64,000 nt of DNA. It comes from Styela clava. Its lineage: Eukaryota; Chordata; Ascidiacea; Stolidobranchia; Styelidae. Numbering within the stretch: position 1 is the first letter of the stretch; the number at the start of each line of letters is the position of its first letter. A program made the position numbers and the translations under genes. The notes beneath the pieces were generated by a model. That model was not told where the DNA came from. It saw only the letters and a list, made by a program, of their open reading frames with translations, and searched no databases. The stretch is taken from NCBI RefSeq assembly GCF_964204865.1, contig NC_135251.1, positions 24,366,001 to 24,430,000 on the forward strand. Direction: 5' to 3'. Of the stretch, positions 1 through 20,180 are shown in pieces.

Positions 1-578
1 TTATATGGAAATGAGGATTTTTCCAAATATCCAAAATTTGTCCTAATAATAAAGTAGATTTTCTAATCAAGTTGAAAACTTGTAAAATTGGTTATACTCA
101 GTACAATTAAAAAAGATTTGTGAAGTTCATGGTTTTAGGTATAAATTGCAATATTAACGTTCAAGAAAATTGTTATTTTGAGCAAGTCTATGCAAATACC
201 TGGTTAACTATTCCCGTACCCGATATAGACTGGTAACTGTACGAGAGATTGTGGTTAATTATGGTGTTGAATTTTATTTTTTTAAATTGTTATATGCATA
301 TGACGCTAATACTTGTTTAGCTATTTCTATACCAGGCATTGAAAGGTACTGGACGAGGGATCGAGGTTAATCGTATTGTCAAATTTTGTTTTTTGAATTG
401 TGATGCAATTCCCAATTTCATTACAAATCAATTTTACAGAAAAATAAAGACCGCTCTTTTCAAAATAAATGTTTTTCAAATAATGTTTGAATTAAATACT
501 GTAGACATCTCTAAAACCAGTACGTACATCGTTAATTCTAGTTTACTAAGTCTCTTTTATGTCACAAACTCATTTTAG
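1..578 (+). other. Intron of the AFG3L2-type gene (5' end outside window)
   Basis: No exon is recognisable here. The first coding exon in the window begins after an AG acceptor at 577-578, so this stretch is the end of an intron. It holds a degenerate repeated phrase (near 208-260 and 325-370, with words like 'ccgtacccgatatagactgg' and 'gaggttaat'). Related text recurs near 47930-48000, so it is probably a dispersed repeat. Confidence 0.6.
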
Positions 579-9456
<8,878 letters not shown>

Positions 9457-9900
9457 ACTGTGATAAGATATTGTCCTGAATAATACCTAAATCAAAAAAA
9501 AAATAGATTTATTAGCATTTTCTATCTGATATCTGGCAGTGTGAGCACATAAACTACGGGCTTCATGTGGCTTGAAATCATATGAAGTTGTCAGTGTGAA
9601 CAATGTTATTATATAGTCATTCTTGCTCTCTTCCATTCTAATATAAGACATCGTGGATCCAGTACCTCTGGTGTAAATGGTTTTATAAAATCCAATTTAT
9701 GTTCCACTTTGCGTTTGACTTTTGTTTTGGTAAAAGCATTATGCATTGGGTGTCAATATTGGCGAATGTTGCTAGAAGCCATTGTTCAGGAAAAAAAAGG
9801 TATTCAGTTGTTGAGAAATGAATCAATCTCCAGTGCAGTGGCTGTCAAACTTTTTCAGCTTGTGGCAAAACTCTAAAAATCTTGTCGCACATTCTATTTA
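9457..9900 (+). other. AFG3L2 3' flank
   Basis: This is 3' untranslated and flanking sequence with no second coding exon. I found no convincing AATAAA close to the stop codon. Near 9841 there is a single CAGTGGCTGTCAAAC-like terminus with no partner end. Confidence 0.5.
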
Positions 9901-10860
9901 GGCTTACCATATTTCTAAAGCAAAAAAACGGAACTGCGCGGATCGGACAAGCCAACCTAGGTTCGATTCCAGAGGCTTGGTAATAGTTTAAACGTTTTCC
10001 ATACCACTGTGGGCAGATTACGGGCATCAAAATTAGCTGTAAATCCTAATAAAATATCCAATATTGGTCTTTGCTTCAAATAATAGAAATCATTAGAAAA
10101 CATGCACTTTGTTTGCGGCTTTTCAAGGATTCAACGACAGTACAGTTGGGTGGTAAAATAACGTATCATGACTAGGGCTGGGAATGATTAACCGGTTAAC
10201 CAATTTTAGATGGTTAACGGTTACGATTTATTTTAACCGATAACTGACATCTCGGGTACAAATCATTTTTATACTGTACAATTTCTTCAAAAATGATTGA
10301 GTCATCGCAAATTTATCTCCTGCGGCATTTAATTCAAAAAAATATCACTAACTGTGTGGGTACCAATAAATGTGAAAAACAACCAAGTACCAAGATTGCT
10401 TATTCTGAAAATTTACAATAATAAAGGCAGAATCGATTTTCGGTCAAAATATATTTTCCACAATTTTATTGCAGAATCGTATATTCAATGTCATCCAACA
10501 AGTGCGCAGATGATGCCGTTTTTCTTTATATCTCGAAGTAGAATTTGTACATCGAACACTGTCACAAAACATTGTCACATAAATGACGTTTGATAACAGA
10601 ATCGAGTTTTCTGAAATACATCCACGTGTCCGAACAACGCTGCATAACTCTTGCAGAAGAGCAATCATGTTCTATCTCGAATCGTGAATAATTTTGAGCG
10701 ATATCGGGGTAAGATCAAGCGAAATTGCTTTCTAACCATTGTGACGTAACACGCTTAAATTATTACGTCAAACGTCACGCTACGGTTAAAGTGTTTTCAC
10801 TGAAATTCCCAGCCCTAATCATGACATAACAATTTTTCTCTCTATCTGAACTAGTGAAGT
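9900..10860. mobile_element. Copy of the TAGGCTTACCATA element, split by a later insertion
   Basis: From about 9900 the text (taggcttaccatatttct, then gccaacctaggttcgattcc) parallels the element at 13909-14389. The match resumes after 10825 with a phrase like aactagtgaagtgac, also found at about 14219-14233. The 645-bp element at 10173-10817 interrupts it. The right terminus of the outer copy is not clear. Confidence 0.6.
10173..10817. mobile_element. hAT-like MITE, TAGGGCTGGGAAT ends, exact TSD
   Basis: Inverted ends are TAGGGCTGGGAAT and ATTCCCAGCCCTA. An exact 8-bp duplication, ATCATGAC, flanks it at 10165-10172 and 10818-10825. The left interior holds repeated 'ggttaac' words. It inserted into an older element (about 9900-10860), giving a clear relative age. 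Confidence 0.9.
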
Positions 10861-11247
10861 GACCCACATTCTCTGGCCTTGAAGAGATAAATACACCCGC
10901 TTATTTGTTATTGCTCTTCTGTCGAACTGGCTCATTTCTTCGGCGTGAGCCAGCCTTTTCTGAATACTGTAGTCTTTAATAAAAGAGCACTTCGAATTGG
11001 TTAAATAATGAATATCTATACTTTTGTGTTCAACGCTTTCCCATCAAATAACCTATGCGCTATGTTTATTAATAAAAATCCCTCAAACGAAAGAACCGAT
11101 ATATATATAGGCTGAAATGGATGTAAAAAATACTATTATTTTACATTGTAGAAATATTGGTTGTATATCCTGATTGGTTTGTTATTAGTTGAAAGGAAAC
11201 AAGGAACCAACCCGCAATTTTTCAAGATATTGGGACTGGTTCCATTA

Positions 11248-11423
11248 CATTTGAACCCACGTACATTTGAACCCATGACAATTGCACCTGTAGGCCTATG
11301 CTATTGCACCTATGGAATTTTTTTTGTTTCACGGATAGTTAAACCCATACTAACCCTAACCCATGGGTTTTAGCACCCGCATATAGATTGAACCCGTGGA
11401 TATACCCATGGGTTCAAATGTAC
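11248..11423. repeat. Palindromic repeat with acatttgaacccat motifs
   Basis: The phrase tacatttgaacccacg/catg near 11245-11280 is inverted as catgggttcaaatgtac near 11407-11423. Copies of 'aaccc' and 'accctaaccc' lie between. It is probably a small inverted-repeat element. Ends and target duplication were not resolved. It lies about 530 bp upstream of the peroxidase start codon. Confidence 0.5.
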
Positions 11424-11948
11424 GGTCACCATTGGAACTAAATGTAGTTTGGGCGCTCAAATACGTTATTGGAATATTGTGCAATGAAGTACAGTACTTT
11501 GACTGCAGTAATGTACGAACGCCTGTATTTGGATGTTTATTCAAGCGTTTTCTAGCTATATCTTCCACAGAAATAATTTCATCGTCGATGAAGGTTGCGT
11601 TCGCTACATCGGCAATACAGCCTTATCTTTATGACCTGTTACGAAACGTGTGGGAATATACAAATGTTGTGTTACTTTGGAATATAAATAGCAAAACAAG
11701 GGGTCTATGTAAACACCGTCTTTTGCATTGTCATTATGCGAGCCTGATGTATTTAGAGCGCGAACGTAACATTGTCTGCATCTCATAGCTTATTCGTGAT
11801 TGGAAAAGTCAGTTTGAGGCTTTCTCACTCGACAAGACGCTTTACGCGATCACACTCATTACCGACTGGGGTGTTCTTCTCTTTCGTATCTGCGTAAATC
11901 ATGAATATATAAATGAAATTATTGGTAAAAGCAAAGTATTCGAAGAAG

Positions 11949-14509
11949 ATGAAACAGAAGATTGGGTTCGTGGTGCTTCTTCAGGCCTTACAGGTCTTGG
12001 CGGCGCCTGAGCTGATGTCACAATGTGATGGGAGTGTTACGGTATGTGAAGGAATCGTCATAAAATCTTTTCATTCGTATAAAATAGTCTAATTAACAAG
12101 ACTAAAGCCTATTGGTTGTGAATACACGTAACACTTTTTAGAGAAATATTTTTGCATGGAAATTATATTGAAAAAATATATCATTGTGAATGAACGAAAA
12201 TTAGCCGCTAACTCAGTATATTCGACGAAAATGTTTTCTTGGTGCAACAAAAGCGGAAAGTTCAGACAAACAATGCTTTTGTTATAAGTGTGTACATACA
12301 ACCACTTTAATAAAAAAACTTAATAAGAAATACAAATCGGCAACATTTGCTTTTAAATGACATATTTACACTCAACTAACTCAATCAAATATTCCAAAGG
12401 AATCCGTTTATTCTTACAATGTAAATACATTGGATGATCAAGCAGTGGATTTGGGTCTGTTCAACGGATCGATTGCTGTTATCATGAACTCAGCATGCTT
12501 CTGAGGTTTAACACCGACCATGCTACCCGGCATGAATGCACTTCTCACGGTGAGTATATTTACCCTTTGAGTAATCATTCCAAGATGCATAATATTCAAG
12601 CCACCCCCAAATACCACTAGTACATTACATGCAAAATTTAAAAAAAATCTGCTATATTGCAATGAAAAAATGAGAACAACCAGATGCCGAACAGTTTTGA
12701 ACCGCAGAAAGGATAATTTTTTAAATTCATAAATCGCAATGAAACGTTTCTATTCTATTCGGTGGTGATTCCAGTTATTACATAAAATTTAGAAATCTAT
12801 TGTCTAAAGCCCCTGCCAACGCTCAAAACAAGAAAGTTAGTAATTATCCAGTCAGGGTTAGGAATGCAGGTTGAGCTGGAAATTCAAATTTTCTAATCAT
12901 AGCTGACCCTAACCCCAACTGGATAATTTGGTATTTTAAAACTTTGCGGGAGTGTTTTTCAAACTTTTCAAACATTAGTGGCGGAGGTTGGTACAAAATA
13001 TACAAATTGTCGATACGCTAACTTATATGCTAGTGTACATGGCACATCAATCAAAATGAAATATGTCTAGTCAAAATGACTAGTCGACAGCGCATACATA
13101 GTTTAAATAATAGTGGCCTTTTTTAACAGAAATATGAGGAAGCCGGAGTAGTTGGTCTAGGGTTCCCCTGTAACCAATTCAAAAAACAAGAGCCAGGGAG
13201 GCCCGATGAAGTGATGAATTGTTACGAGTTTGTTCGTCCAGGGGAAAGTTGGGCACCACACAACTTGTACAACATCTTTGGTAAAGTCGACGTCAACGGA
13301 GTATCGGCGCACTCACTTTATAAATTCTTAAAGGTACTTTACTTTGTTTATGTTCAATTTTCAATACGCTGCGTGCGTTCTCGTAAGCTAACTGCGACCT
13401 TCCTATATCTGATACAGCACCTGATAAACTCCCTTTCAATATAATCACCATTTGGCGTGACACCGATACAGAAATATGACTTAAATGAAGGTTAAAAACG
13501 ATAAAGTGGTATAATTTAATATTTGGTTGTTTTCCGCAAAACCTTGAAGCAGTCATGTGGATATACTTAGATAATCATAAAATTCTTGGTAACTGTATAC
13601 CTATGGCATTCAATGCTAAATTTTCTTAATAAATTCTTCTATTGCAACAAGGCTTCTTGTCCCGCGGTAACAGAGAACATCGGTAATAGACAACTGATGT
13701 ATTGGGATGATATAGATGCTCGCGATGTCACATGGAACTACGGAAAGTTTCTCATCGACTCTACCGGAAAACCAAGGTAATTCATATGACTGGAGATTTC
13801 AAATCAGAACCGGTTATTCGATGTCTGAAGCTAAAAAATTGAAAAAATAGGTTGATTACGCTTCCACTCGAAGACTTTTGACACTTAGTAATTCAGTTGC
13901 TCTATTCATAGGCTTACCATATATCTGAGACAAAATAAAGGGGCAGTACGGATGGGACGAGCCAACCTTGGCTCGATTCTGAGGCTTAGTAATAGTTTAA
14001 TCTGTTTCCATGCCTTTGTGGGTATATTACGGTCGTCAAAATTAGCTGTGAATCATATTAAAATATCCGCTATTGGTTTTGCCTTCAATAATGGAAATCC
14101 CCTTTCAACACACTTTAGAAAACTTGTTTTTTTTTGGCATTTTGATGATTCAGCGACAGTACGGTCGGGTGTTAACGCATGGCTCATACTTTATATCATA
14201 ACTATGGCAATATAATCTAAACTAGTGAAGTGAGTTGCAAAGCGGTGGTAAATCAGCTACCTCAGTTATAAAAAAGTTTGTATCATTATTAAATGAGAAA
14301 TTGTTGTCATACTGCATGGACGGGACATTTAGGTCAACCGGCCGGGACGGCGGGACAACATGCTAAAATCGGGACGTATGGTAAGACTATCTATTCAGTT
14401 ACATATCCCATTATTTTTCAGGTATCGATTCGGACCTACCGTTACACTTGATCAGCTCTACCCGTATGTAGATGAGCTTATTGAAGAACGAGATGATATG
14501 ACCAAGTAA
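11949..14509 (+). CDS. gpx: Secreted selenocysteine glutathione peroxidase (GPX3-like)
   Basis: Reduces hydrogen peroxide and lipid hydroperoxides with glutathione or a similar thiol, probably outside the cell. Exons 11949-12041, 12400-12549, 13130-13333, 13652-13776 and 14422-14509 join in phase to about 219 residues (human GPX3 is 226). Exon 1 gives a hydrophobic signal peptide, then a CDG segment resembling the GPX3 N-terminus. Exon 2 has the active-site context NSACF-Sec-GLT; the Sec codon is TGA at 12502-12504 (about residue 66). Exon 3 has GFPCNQF and KQEPG, supplying catalytic Gln at about 101. Exons 4-5 have DVTWN, supplying Trp and Asn at about 177-178. Thus the full catalytic tetrad is present. 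A SECIS-like hairpin and polyadenylation signal follow the TAA stop. An automatic gene finder would split or drop this gene at the TGA. I am sure of the family; orthology to GPX3 alone, rather than the GPX1/2/3/5/6 clade, is uncertain. Confidence 0.93.
12502..12504 (+). other. In-frame UGA, selenocysteine codon
   Basis: The TGA lies in frame in exon 2 (102 nt after its start) between TTC and GGT TTA ACA, exactly where the GPX family has Sec before Gly-Leu-Thr. Phase is preserved on both sides and the rest of the enzyme follows, so recoding is far more likely than a nonsense mutation. Confidence 0.92.
13909..14389. mobile_element. hAT-like MITE, TAGGCTTACCATA ends, exact TSD
   Basis: The ends are inverted: TAGGCTTACCATA and TATGGTAAGACTA. 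An exact 8-bp duplication TCTATTCA lies at 13901-13908 and 14390-14397. It fills most of the last intron of the peroxidase gene, ending 32 bp before the final acceptor. Right subterminal text is rich in 'gggacggcgggaca'. Confidence 0.9.
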
Positions 14510-14621
14510 ATGTGATGATTTGACCCCGAAAATATATTATTAATTGTTATCTTTCATAATTTACATCTCAAAGGCATTCATTCAACTTCAAGTTATGAAA
14601 TAATATCTGACGAATTTAACC

Positions 14622-14683
14622 GCCTGCATTCATGAAGGCAGAATCTTAAACGTTTTGCGTTGGTTTTGTCTGACAAATGTCCT
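14622..14683 (+). promoter_or_regulatory. SECIS-like hairpin in the GPX 3' UTR
   Basis: It begins about 110 nt after the TAA stop. The 5' core ATGA (14632-14635) is followed 12 nt later by AAA (14648-14650) in an apical loop. The 3' core TGAC is at 14671-14674. Between them AGGCAGAATC pairs with GGTTTTGTCT over ten positions, counting G-U pairs. The two cores give the tandem G.A pairs of the SECIS quartet. A lower helix, GCATT with AATGT, flanks them. This is the element that directs UGA recoding in animal selenoproteins. Confidence 0.85.
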
Positions 14684-14784
14684 ATTTCGGCCAGCACTTG
14701 TGCATTCGTGCGTGTCGATACGGCATTGCAGGTAGCTCTGTCGAGATGTGTTTCTATAATTTGAGGCTGTGCCAATTGAGATTT

Positions 14785-14790
14785 AATAAA
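14785..14790 (+). terminator. AATAAA polyadenylation signal of the GPX gene
   Basis: AATAAA lies about 100 nt after the SECIS-like hairpin, giving a 3' UTR of roughly 300 nt. Confidence 0.65.
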
Positions 14791-16900
14791 ATCAAATCAC
14801 TATTTGTCTGAAAATCTGTGTGAAGACGGGTTCATTGTAGCCAGATCGATAGGACGCATGTCACTGTGGGTGAAGGGGAGGGCGACACAGAATGAACAGT
14901 AGGAACTACAAAATAATTGGTGTCACAAATATAGACAAGAGAGCTATGCTCAAATATATGGACACGTAGCGCCACCCAGCGGGAATAATTTTGATGACGT
15001 CATAGCCTTCTGGAGAAAAATTTTATCTTCAACCACTGAAAATTTCAAAGCAATTGGTCCAGTATTCGAAGAGAAAAGCGATTTCTTCAAAACGTGTCAA
15101 AGAACAAGGACACTAAGAACAACAATAAGAACAACAACAACATAATAGTAAAACGAGCGCTATGTCCACTACGTGTCCAATAACAGCATCGTATATATAT
15201 ATATGTATATATATAAAGATCCCAGACATATTTCAATGATAACCACGTAAGATATATATATATATATCCTGCATTCTGGAAAAGTACTAAATTCCAACAA
15301 ATTTGTAATTTGGCGGATGTGTTAAGTTTTGGTTAACAGTCAATTGCGAATTAGACAAGTATATTTACCTTGATATAACGCAAAAAGAAAGACTCTGACT
15401 AAAATTTACAGATGTGTGTAGACAACGACCCGCACTAGACAACTTTTCTTGATTCTCGCGCGTCCATAATTATTGGGCCAATGTATCGTTTGGCTGAAAT
15501 GTTTTTTTTTTCGTTATTGTTGGAGAAAAATCGCTTTTATCCGCAAACAATGGAACAATCGACCACATTTCTATGCTTGAAGATTGTTGAAGTCGCTGTA
15601 AGGATATACTGTATATTACTTTTTATAATTTCGTATGGGGCGTGTTTGCAGGAAATTTTTCTGGTTAATTTAAATTTATGTGAAATTTAATATGGAGTAT
15701 AGAAAAACTTTATAACGTCAACCTTGTCTGCCTTCATCACGCTTGTCTACCAATCTTGTCTGCAAACTTGGTTTTGATGCTAAGCTAGAACGCCGAACCG
15801 TACCGGCACGGATGATCTTCATGTCCGTATATTTTATCATATTACTTTCGCTTAATTATCGGTCTGTATGCAAGTGTTATTTTTATGTCTGATGTATCTT
15901 ATTTGAGCTCTAAGCCAAATATTGGCAGCTTGTCTTCTAGCTCCCAACAAAATGCATCAAATTCCATTGGAAAGATGTTTCAAGATGTTTTAATTTTACA
16001 TACAATTATTAGCGCTTCGATGATTGGTTGCAACTAACTTTTTTGTGACTTTTTGACAATGTGTAAAAATTAAAAATACATACAAGTAATATATATATTC
16101 ATAATTAATAATACAAACAGTTATTTATGCGAATGTTCAAATAAATAAATATTTTAATAATACTCATACAAGTGTCAAATATACACAAAAAAATTTATTA
16201 AAATAGCACAGGCTTTTGATTTCAATTTTATCATTATGAAAATAAACTCAATTTGCTGAATGATTGGCTAGGTAAAATTGCCAAGATTTTTTTGCATATC
16301 GCATATGGTATAAGAATTAGTAAATTACGAATAAATACTATTTGCTTAAATTTTGTATTCATATACAAATGTGGTATTTATCATAGGCATTCATATCAGG
16401 TATTCAGATAAACATATGATGAATTTAAATACCGCTGGAAATGCCATAAAAGTTCCATTGTCCTGAATATTTTAATTTATCTTCAATGACAATGCGAACC
16501 GGTAATTTTGCATAATCTCCGATGACGGAAGTTGAATAAATAAATTCTATATTCAAATGAACTCGGAAAGTTTTATTATTTTTATTTTTAAATAAACTTA
16601 TTATTAAAGCCAGCTCCATTATTATATTTAAATTCAGAGCAACGCTCTGTACAAACTGGTATAATATTTGTACCACTTGTTGAGTTCAAATTTCAGTGAA
16701 AACTTCAATCGTTTTTAAAAAGTAATTCTAAGCGCACCACTCATCAGACAACTATATTACCATACACAAAAAACTCAGCATCACTGATGCAATAACTATC
16801 ATCCTATCATCCCTTATCAAAATGTCTGTTTGTGCGCGTTTGAATTGGTGTCTTTAAACCAATTGTTTGTAAAAACTCTATTTTTAATTACGCCGTCTCA
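14791..16900. other. Intergenic, AT-rich, no gene seen
   Basis: No coding exon is recognisable. About 14930-15190 is a dispersed repeat whose end (aacaacaacataatagtaaaacg ... acgtgtcc) reappears near 20710-20760. TA microsatellites occur at about 15188-15270. Confidence 0.5.
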
Positions 16901-17486
16901 TATGCATTGAATTGACAAATTCAATTTTCGGATGTAAAATTACGCTGCAAATACCTGCAATTATAAATTTGTTTTGATTTGAATTATAAAAACACAAGCG
17001 GAAATATGCAAAATTACCCAACACACAACAAACAAAAAATTTAAATTTCAAACAATTGCACATACCGTGCCATCTGGTATTAATCGTGTCAGGCAACTAG
17101 GAAGCTTTGCTTTATGAAAATTTCTGAAGGCGATGCAACATAATAGATTTGTTAATTTGAACGACAGCAGCTAATATACTGAAAAATATTCTTGCTTCCA
17201 GCACAAAAAACTTCGTATTTGGTTTTAGCAACTCCATTTGTAATCAGTTGAAAATGGACGGAAAAACGATATTAAACCCAATAATATTTGTACCTTCTTG
17301 ACCCCACTATAGCTTCCAAATATGACATTTTTTTAGTATTAAGTAAATTTACAACGATATTGGGTTTCTAATATTTTCCTTGTGGAGAAGTGATTCATAG
17401 TAGATATGAACCCAGTACTTGACACGCAATGTGCGGCTGGGGACTCTGAGACTAATGTATAATAATTAACAACAATCGCTTATTTC

Positions 17487-17876
17487 TAGGGCTGGGCATT
17501 TTCGAATACCTGATGATTTCAGAATTGATCGAATTATTTTTTCGAATCGAATCGAATCTCGAATACTTGGAAGGTATGAAATTGTATGTAACTTTCTTAT
17601 CATTTTAGGTCCTCCAGACACATAAATTACTGAAAACATAGAATACATCACTGACAATAAAAAAACACGTTTTCATCAATACCTCAATACAGAAAAGAGT
17701 CATATGTCAGAATTGTGTTGAAAAAATATGGCTTCAATCAAAAAAAATTGAGAAATTTACCTCGACCATTGGTAGAAAGAGTGAAACAAGATGGCGGCGA
17801 TTCGAAAATTTGCTCTAAACCGATTCGAATAATTTTCGATTCGATTCGAATATTCGATTCGAAATGCCCAGCCCTA
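17487..17876. mobile_element. hAT-like MITE, TAGGGCTGGGCATTT ends, exact TSD
   Basis: Inverted ends are TAGGGCTGGGCATTT and AAATGCCCAGCCCTA, with exact 8-bp duplication CTTATTTC at 17479-17486 and 17877-17884. Subterminal 'ttcgaatcgaatcg' repeats are present on both sides. It is absent from the duplicate region near 23.1 kb, so it inserted after the duplication or was lost there. Confidence 0.92.
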
Positions 17877-18496
17877 CTTATTTCCAAATCTAAAATGGTA
17901 ATTTAGCAATCTACATTTCCAGTATTATGGAGTTTAAAATGAGAATGACACAACCGATCTTTGGATATAATGCAATGAAAGCATGTACATATAACCACCT
18001 ACTTTGAACGTACGAACACATTTGACTAAATCTCGACATTATCATGACTGGAAAAATTGTTGATGTTAGTGTAATTTGTATGAAGATTGTTTAGAAAAAA
18101 TATATATATACATTAGATCTCAATATTAAAAAGTATTCCGTGTAGGTTTTAAGAAAATGGTTTTCGGTTAGCAAGCCAACCCTCGCTATGAACCAGGAAT
18201 TAACCTCAAATGGTCTGTTGGGAAATATTACCAATACAAATTTTTGTTCTCAAACAATTCCCATACATGATTTTGTAAAATAAAATATGTTACAAAATTT
18301 GAATACGAAAGTAGAGAACCTTTATCTATCAAAGTATGGACCAATTGTCCGCTATAGATCTTTTAATATTCTAGGGAAGACTTCTGAAAAACGAATCATT
18401 CACTTGCACATTCCCCACAATGTGCTATTGTCTTATTGGCGATAAACAATAATGCCAAACAATTCCCCAAATGATGCAAAATAGTGGATTGTAGTG

Positions 18497-18504
18497 TATA
18501 AATA
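18497..18504 (+). promoter_or_regulatory. TATA box, secreted precursor gene copy A
   Basis: TATAAATA lies about 30 bp before the gacaacagcaatccacttcg stretch that is conserved in both copies and likely contains the start of transcription. Confidence 0.75.
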
Positions 18505-18524
18505 GTGGAATGCGACAACAGCAA

Positions 18525-18581
18525 TCCACTTCGAGAAGATATTGCCTTTACTACACGTAGTTTTGAAACATAAAGATACAG
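18525..18581 (+). other. Non-coding first exon, secreted precursor copy A
   Basis: The exon runs from the expected start about 25 bp after the TATA box to a GT donor at 18582. It is strongly conserved with the copy B leader, including caatccacttcgagaagat, and joins to an AG acceptor at 19029-19030. Confidence 0.65.
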
Positions 18582-19039
18582 GTATGTATATTAACAAAAT
18601 ATTTCGTTAGCATGTTGAATTACATTCGTGTTACAGTAAATATTGCCAGTCGTCATTTGCTGTAGGCCAACTTGACAGTAAATAAACCCAGATAATAAAT
18701 GTTCACTATGTTTGTGTGTTGCGTGGTATGTTCTATATTTTCAACTAGTGGAAAAAACAACATTTCAGGCTTAACACAGACAGACCACATTAAACAGAAA
18801 AGACACGTGAAGATTTTTCGACAATTATCTCTTCGATTACATCGGTTCAATTTCACTTTTGTGATGCATCAACTAGATCAAGCATCAAACTAGATCAATC
18901 ACTAGATGATGCTTTGATCAAGTTTCTTCGCGTTAATCTAAATACAATTTAGTTTATTGGTATTAGTCAAACATTGACGTCGTCCAAGAGAAATTATACA
19001 TGGCCATTAATTTTATTTATATCACAACAGGTTTGCAAA

Positions 19040-20027
19040 ATGAAGCTGGTTATTGCCCTTGTTCTTGTTGCAATTTTTGCATTCGAGGAGAGTGACGCAC
19101 GATACGTAAGTAGAGGAGCCTACAATATTCAAGTTCGACAAGTCGCGTACTGGAGAAATCGTTACAGCGCACTTGCTAGAAGTTACAATGCACTCGCAAG
19201 TAGATGCAGAACTGTGAGTTACACCCGGTACAACAGACTACTTGCAGGATACCGCAAACTGGTGGCGTTCGTGAATCGCATGCGTGTCGCATCTCACAAT
19301 ATGCATAACACTCACAGGTAGGATTGCTAGGTCTAAAATTGACCAATTGTTTCAATATTGGATTCTTGTTTGTATTAATCAAAGTCGAATAAATACATAT
19401 TATACCGATGAAAGACGTGATGCCGAATCATCAGTTATTTAAATAAATTATTCAAATCTCTCGTCCTTTATATATACATTCCGCCAAAAGTACTCGATAC
19501 TTTAGGATTCCACATTCCTGGGCTAATTCACATCAACAAAATAATTGGTAAATAATCTAAGAATCAATAATTTTATTATATCATGAAATCTCTCGCAAAT
19601 TTCTAAAAAAATTTAACAGACGTATTGCCGGTGGAGACGAAGACATGCCAGAAATGCAGCTTGTTGAGGTATAGTCTATTTATATAGAATAAGTTAGTAA
19701 AATGTTGATGGAATCATTTACAAAATTCGTTCAAATATAATAATGTTTTATTTGTACGCGAAGGGTGAAGGTCAAATATTATAAATCACAATACACGAGT
19801 GATGGGTAACTTATATACATCTATATACAGGACTCAGAAGACATGAATGAACTCCTGAATTTGCTTCCTGAATTCAACGAAGATGTCGACGACCTCCCTG
19901 CCTTGAGTAAGACAGAAAATATTTTCAGAATTCATTTTATTGCCGTAAACCCCTTATTTATTTATTTATTTTACTTTCAGCCGAAGAGGTCGAACAAGAT
20001 GAAGAAATTGAGAAATCCGAAGACTAA
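19040..20027 (+). CDS. Secreted Arg/Tyr-rich precursor with acidic tail, copy A
   Basis: No named family is recognised. Coding exons 19040-19317, 19620-19668, 19831-19906 and 19981-20027 join in phase to 149 residues. Residues 1-21 are a signal peptide (MKLVIALVLVAIFAFEESDA). Residues about 22-93 contain some 14 Arg, one Lys, many Tyr, a single Cys and no Asp or Glu. Residues about 94-149 contain some 23 Asp/Glu and two basic residues. The charge switch falls at the exon 2/3 junction, next to an Arg-Arg pair that could be a processing site. A cationic peptide followed by a neutralising acidic propiece is the layout of ascidian antimicrobial precursors such as styelins, so a host-defence peptide is the leading guess. 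Other charge-paired secreted proteins are possible. The start at 19040 is chosen because an upstream in-frame ATG lies in the intron. AATAAA is at 20125. Confidence 0.8.
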
Positions 20028-20124
20028 TCGATTTTTCCAGGCAAGCATAGATGACAGAAAAATTGCAACTGAAACTGTGATTCGTATATGTGCTGCTCAT
20101 TTGGTTATTGTTAATTTAGTGCAA

Positions 20125-20130
20125 AATAAA
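20125..20130 (+). terminator. AATAAA signal, copy A
   Basis: AATAAA lies about 100 nt after the stop codon of the copy A precursor gene. The equivalent site in copy B is mutated to an A-run. Confidence 0.6.
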
Positions 20131-20180
20131 CAGATCCATCTTTTGATGATGTTTATCCTATAATCCAGATCGACTTAAAA

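Larger units (their letters stand above)
16900..20180 (+). repeat. Copy 1 of a tandem segmental duplication
   Basis: Text from about 16.9 to 20.18 kb is collinear with about 22.65-25.04 kb. Shared phrases include gtgccatctggtattaat, acttgacacgcaatgt, tgtataaatag, gcaatccacttcgagaagat and all five exons of the contained gene. Divergence is much higher in flanks and introns than in exons. The MITE at 17487-17876 is present only in this copy. Confidence 0.85.

Noticed and set aside
9950-9980. ggttcgattcc as a tRNA B box
   Set aside because: The matching position in the intact sister element (near 13970) belongs to a transposon with inverted ends and an 8-bp duplication. No A box or cloverleaf is present.
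12502-12504. TGA in peroxidase exon 2 as an inactivating nonsense mutation
   Set aside because: It falls exactly at the selenocysteine position, phase and catalytic residues continue downstream, and a SECIS-like hairpin is present.
12438-12662. Minus-strand 74-codon open frame
   Set aside because: It is the antisense shadow of peroxidase exon 2, which is open on that strand.
18974-19039. N-terminal extension of the copy A precursor to an upstream in-frame ATG
   Set aside because: The extension lies in the intron before a conserved AG acceptor at 19029-19030. The start at 19040 gives a clean signal peptide and matches copy B.
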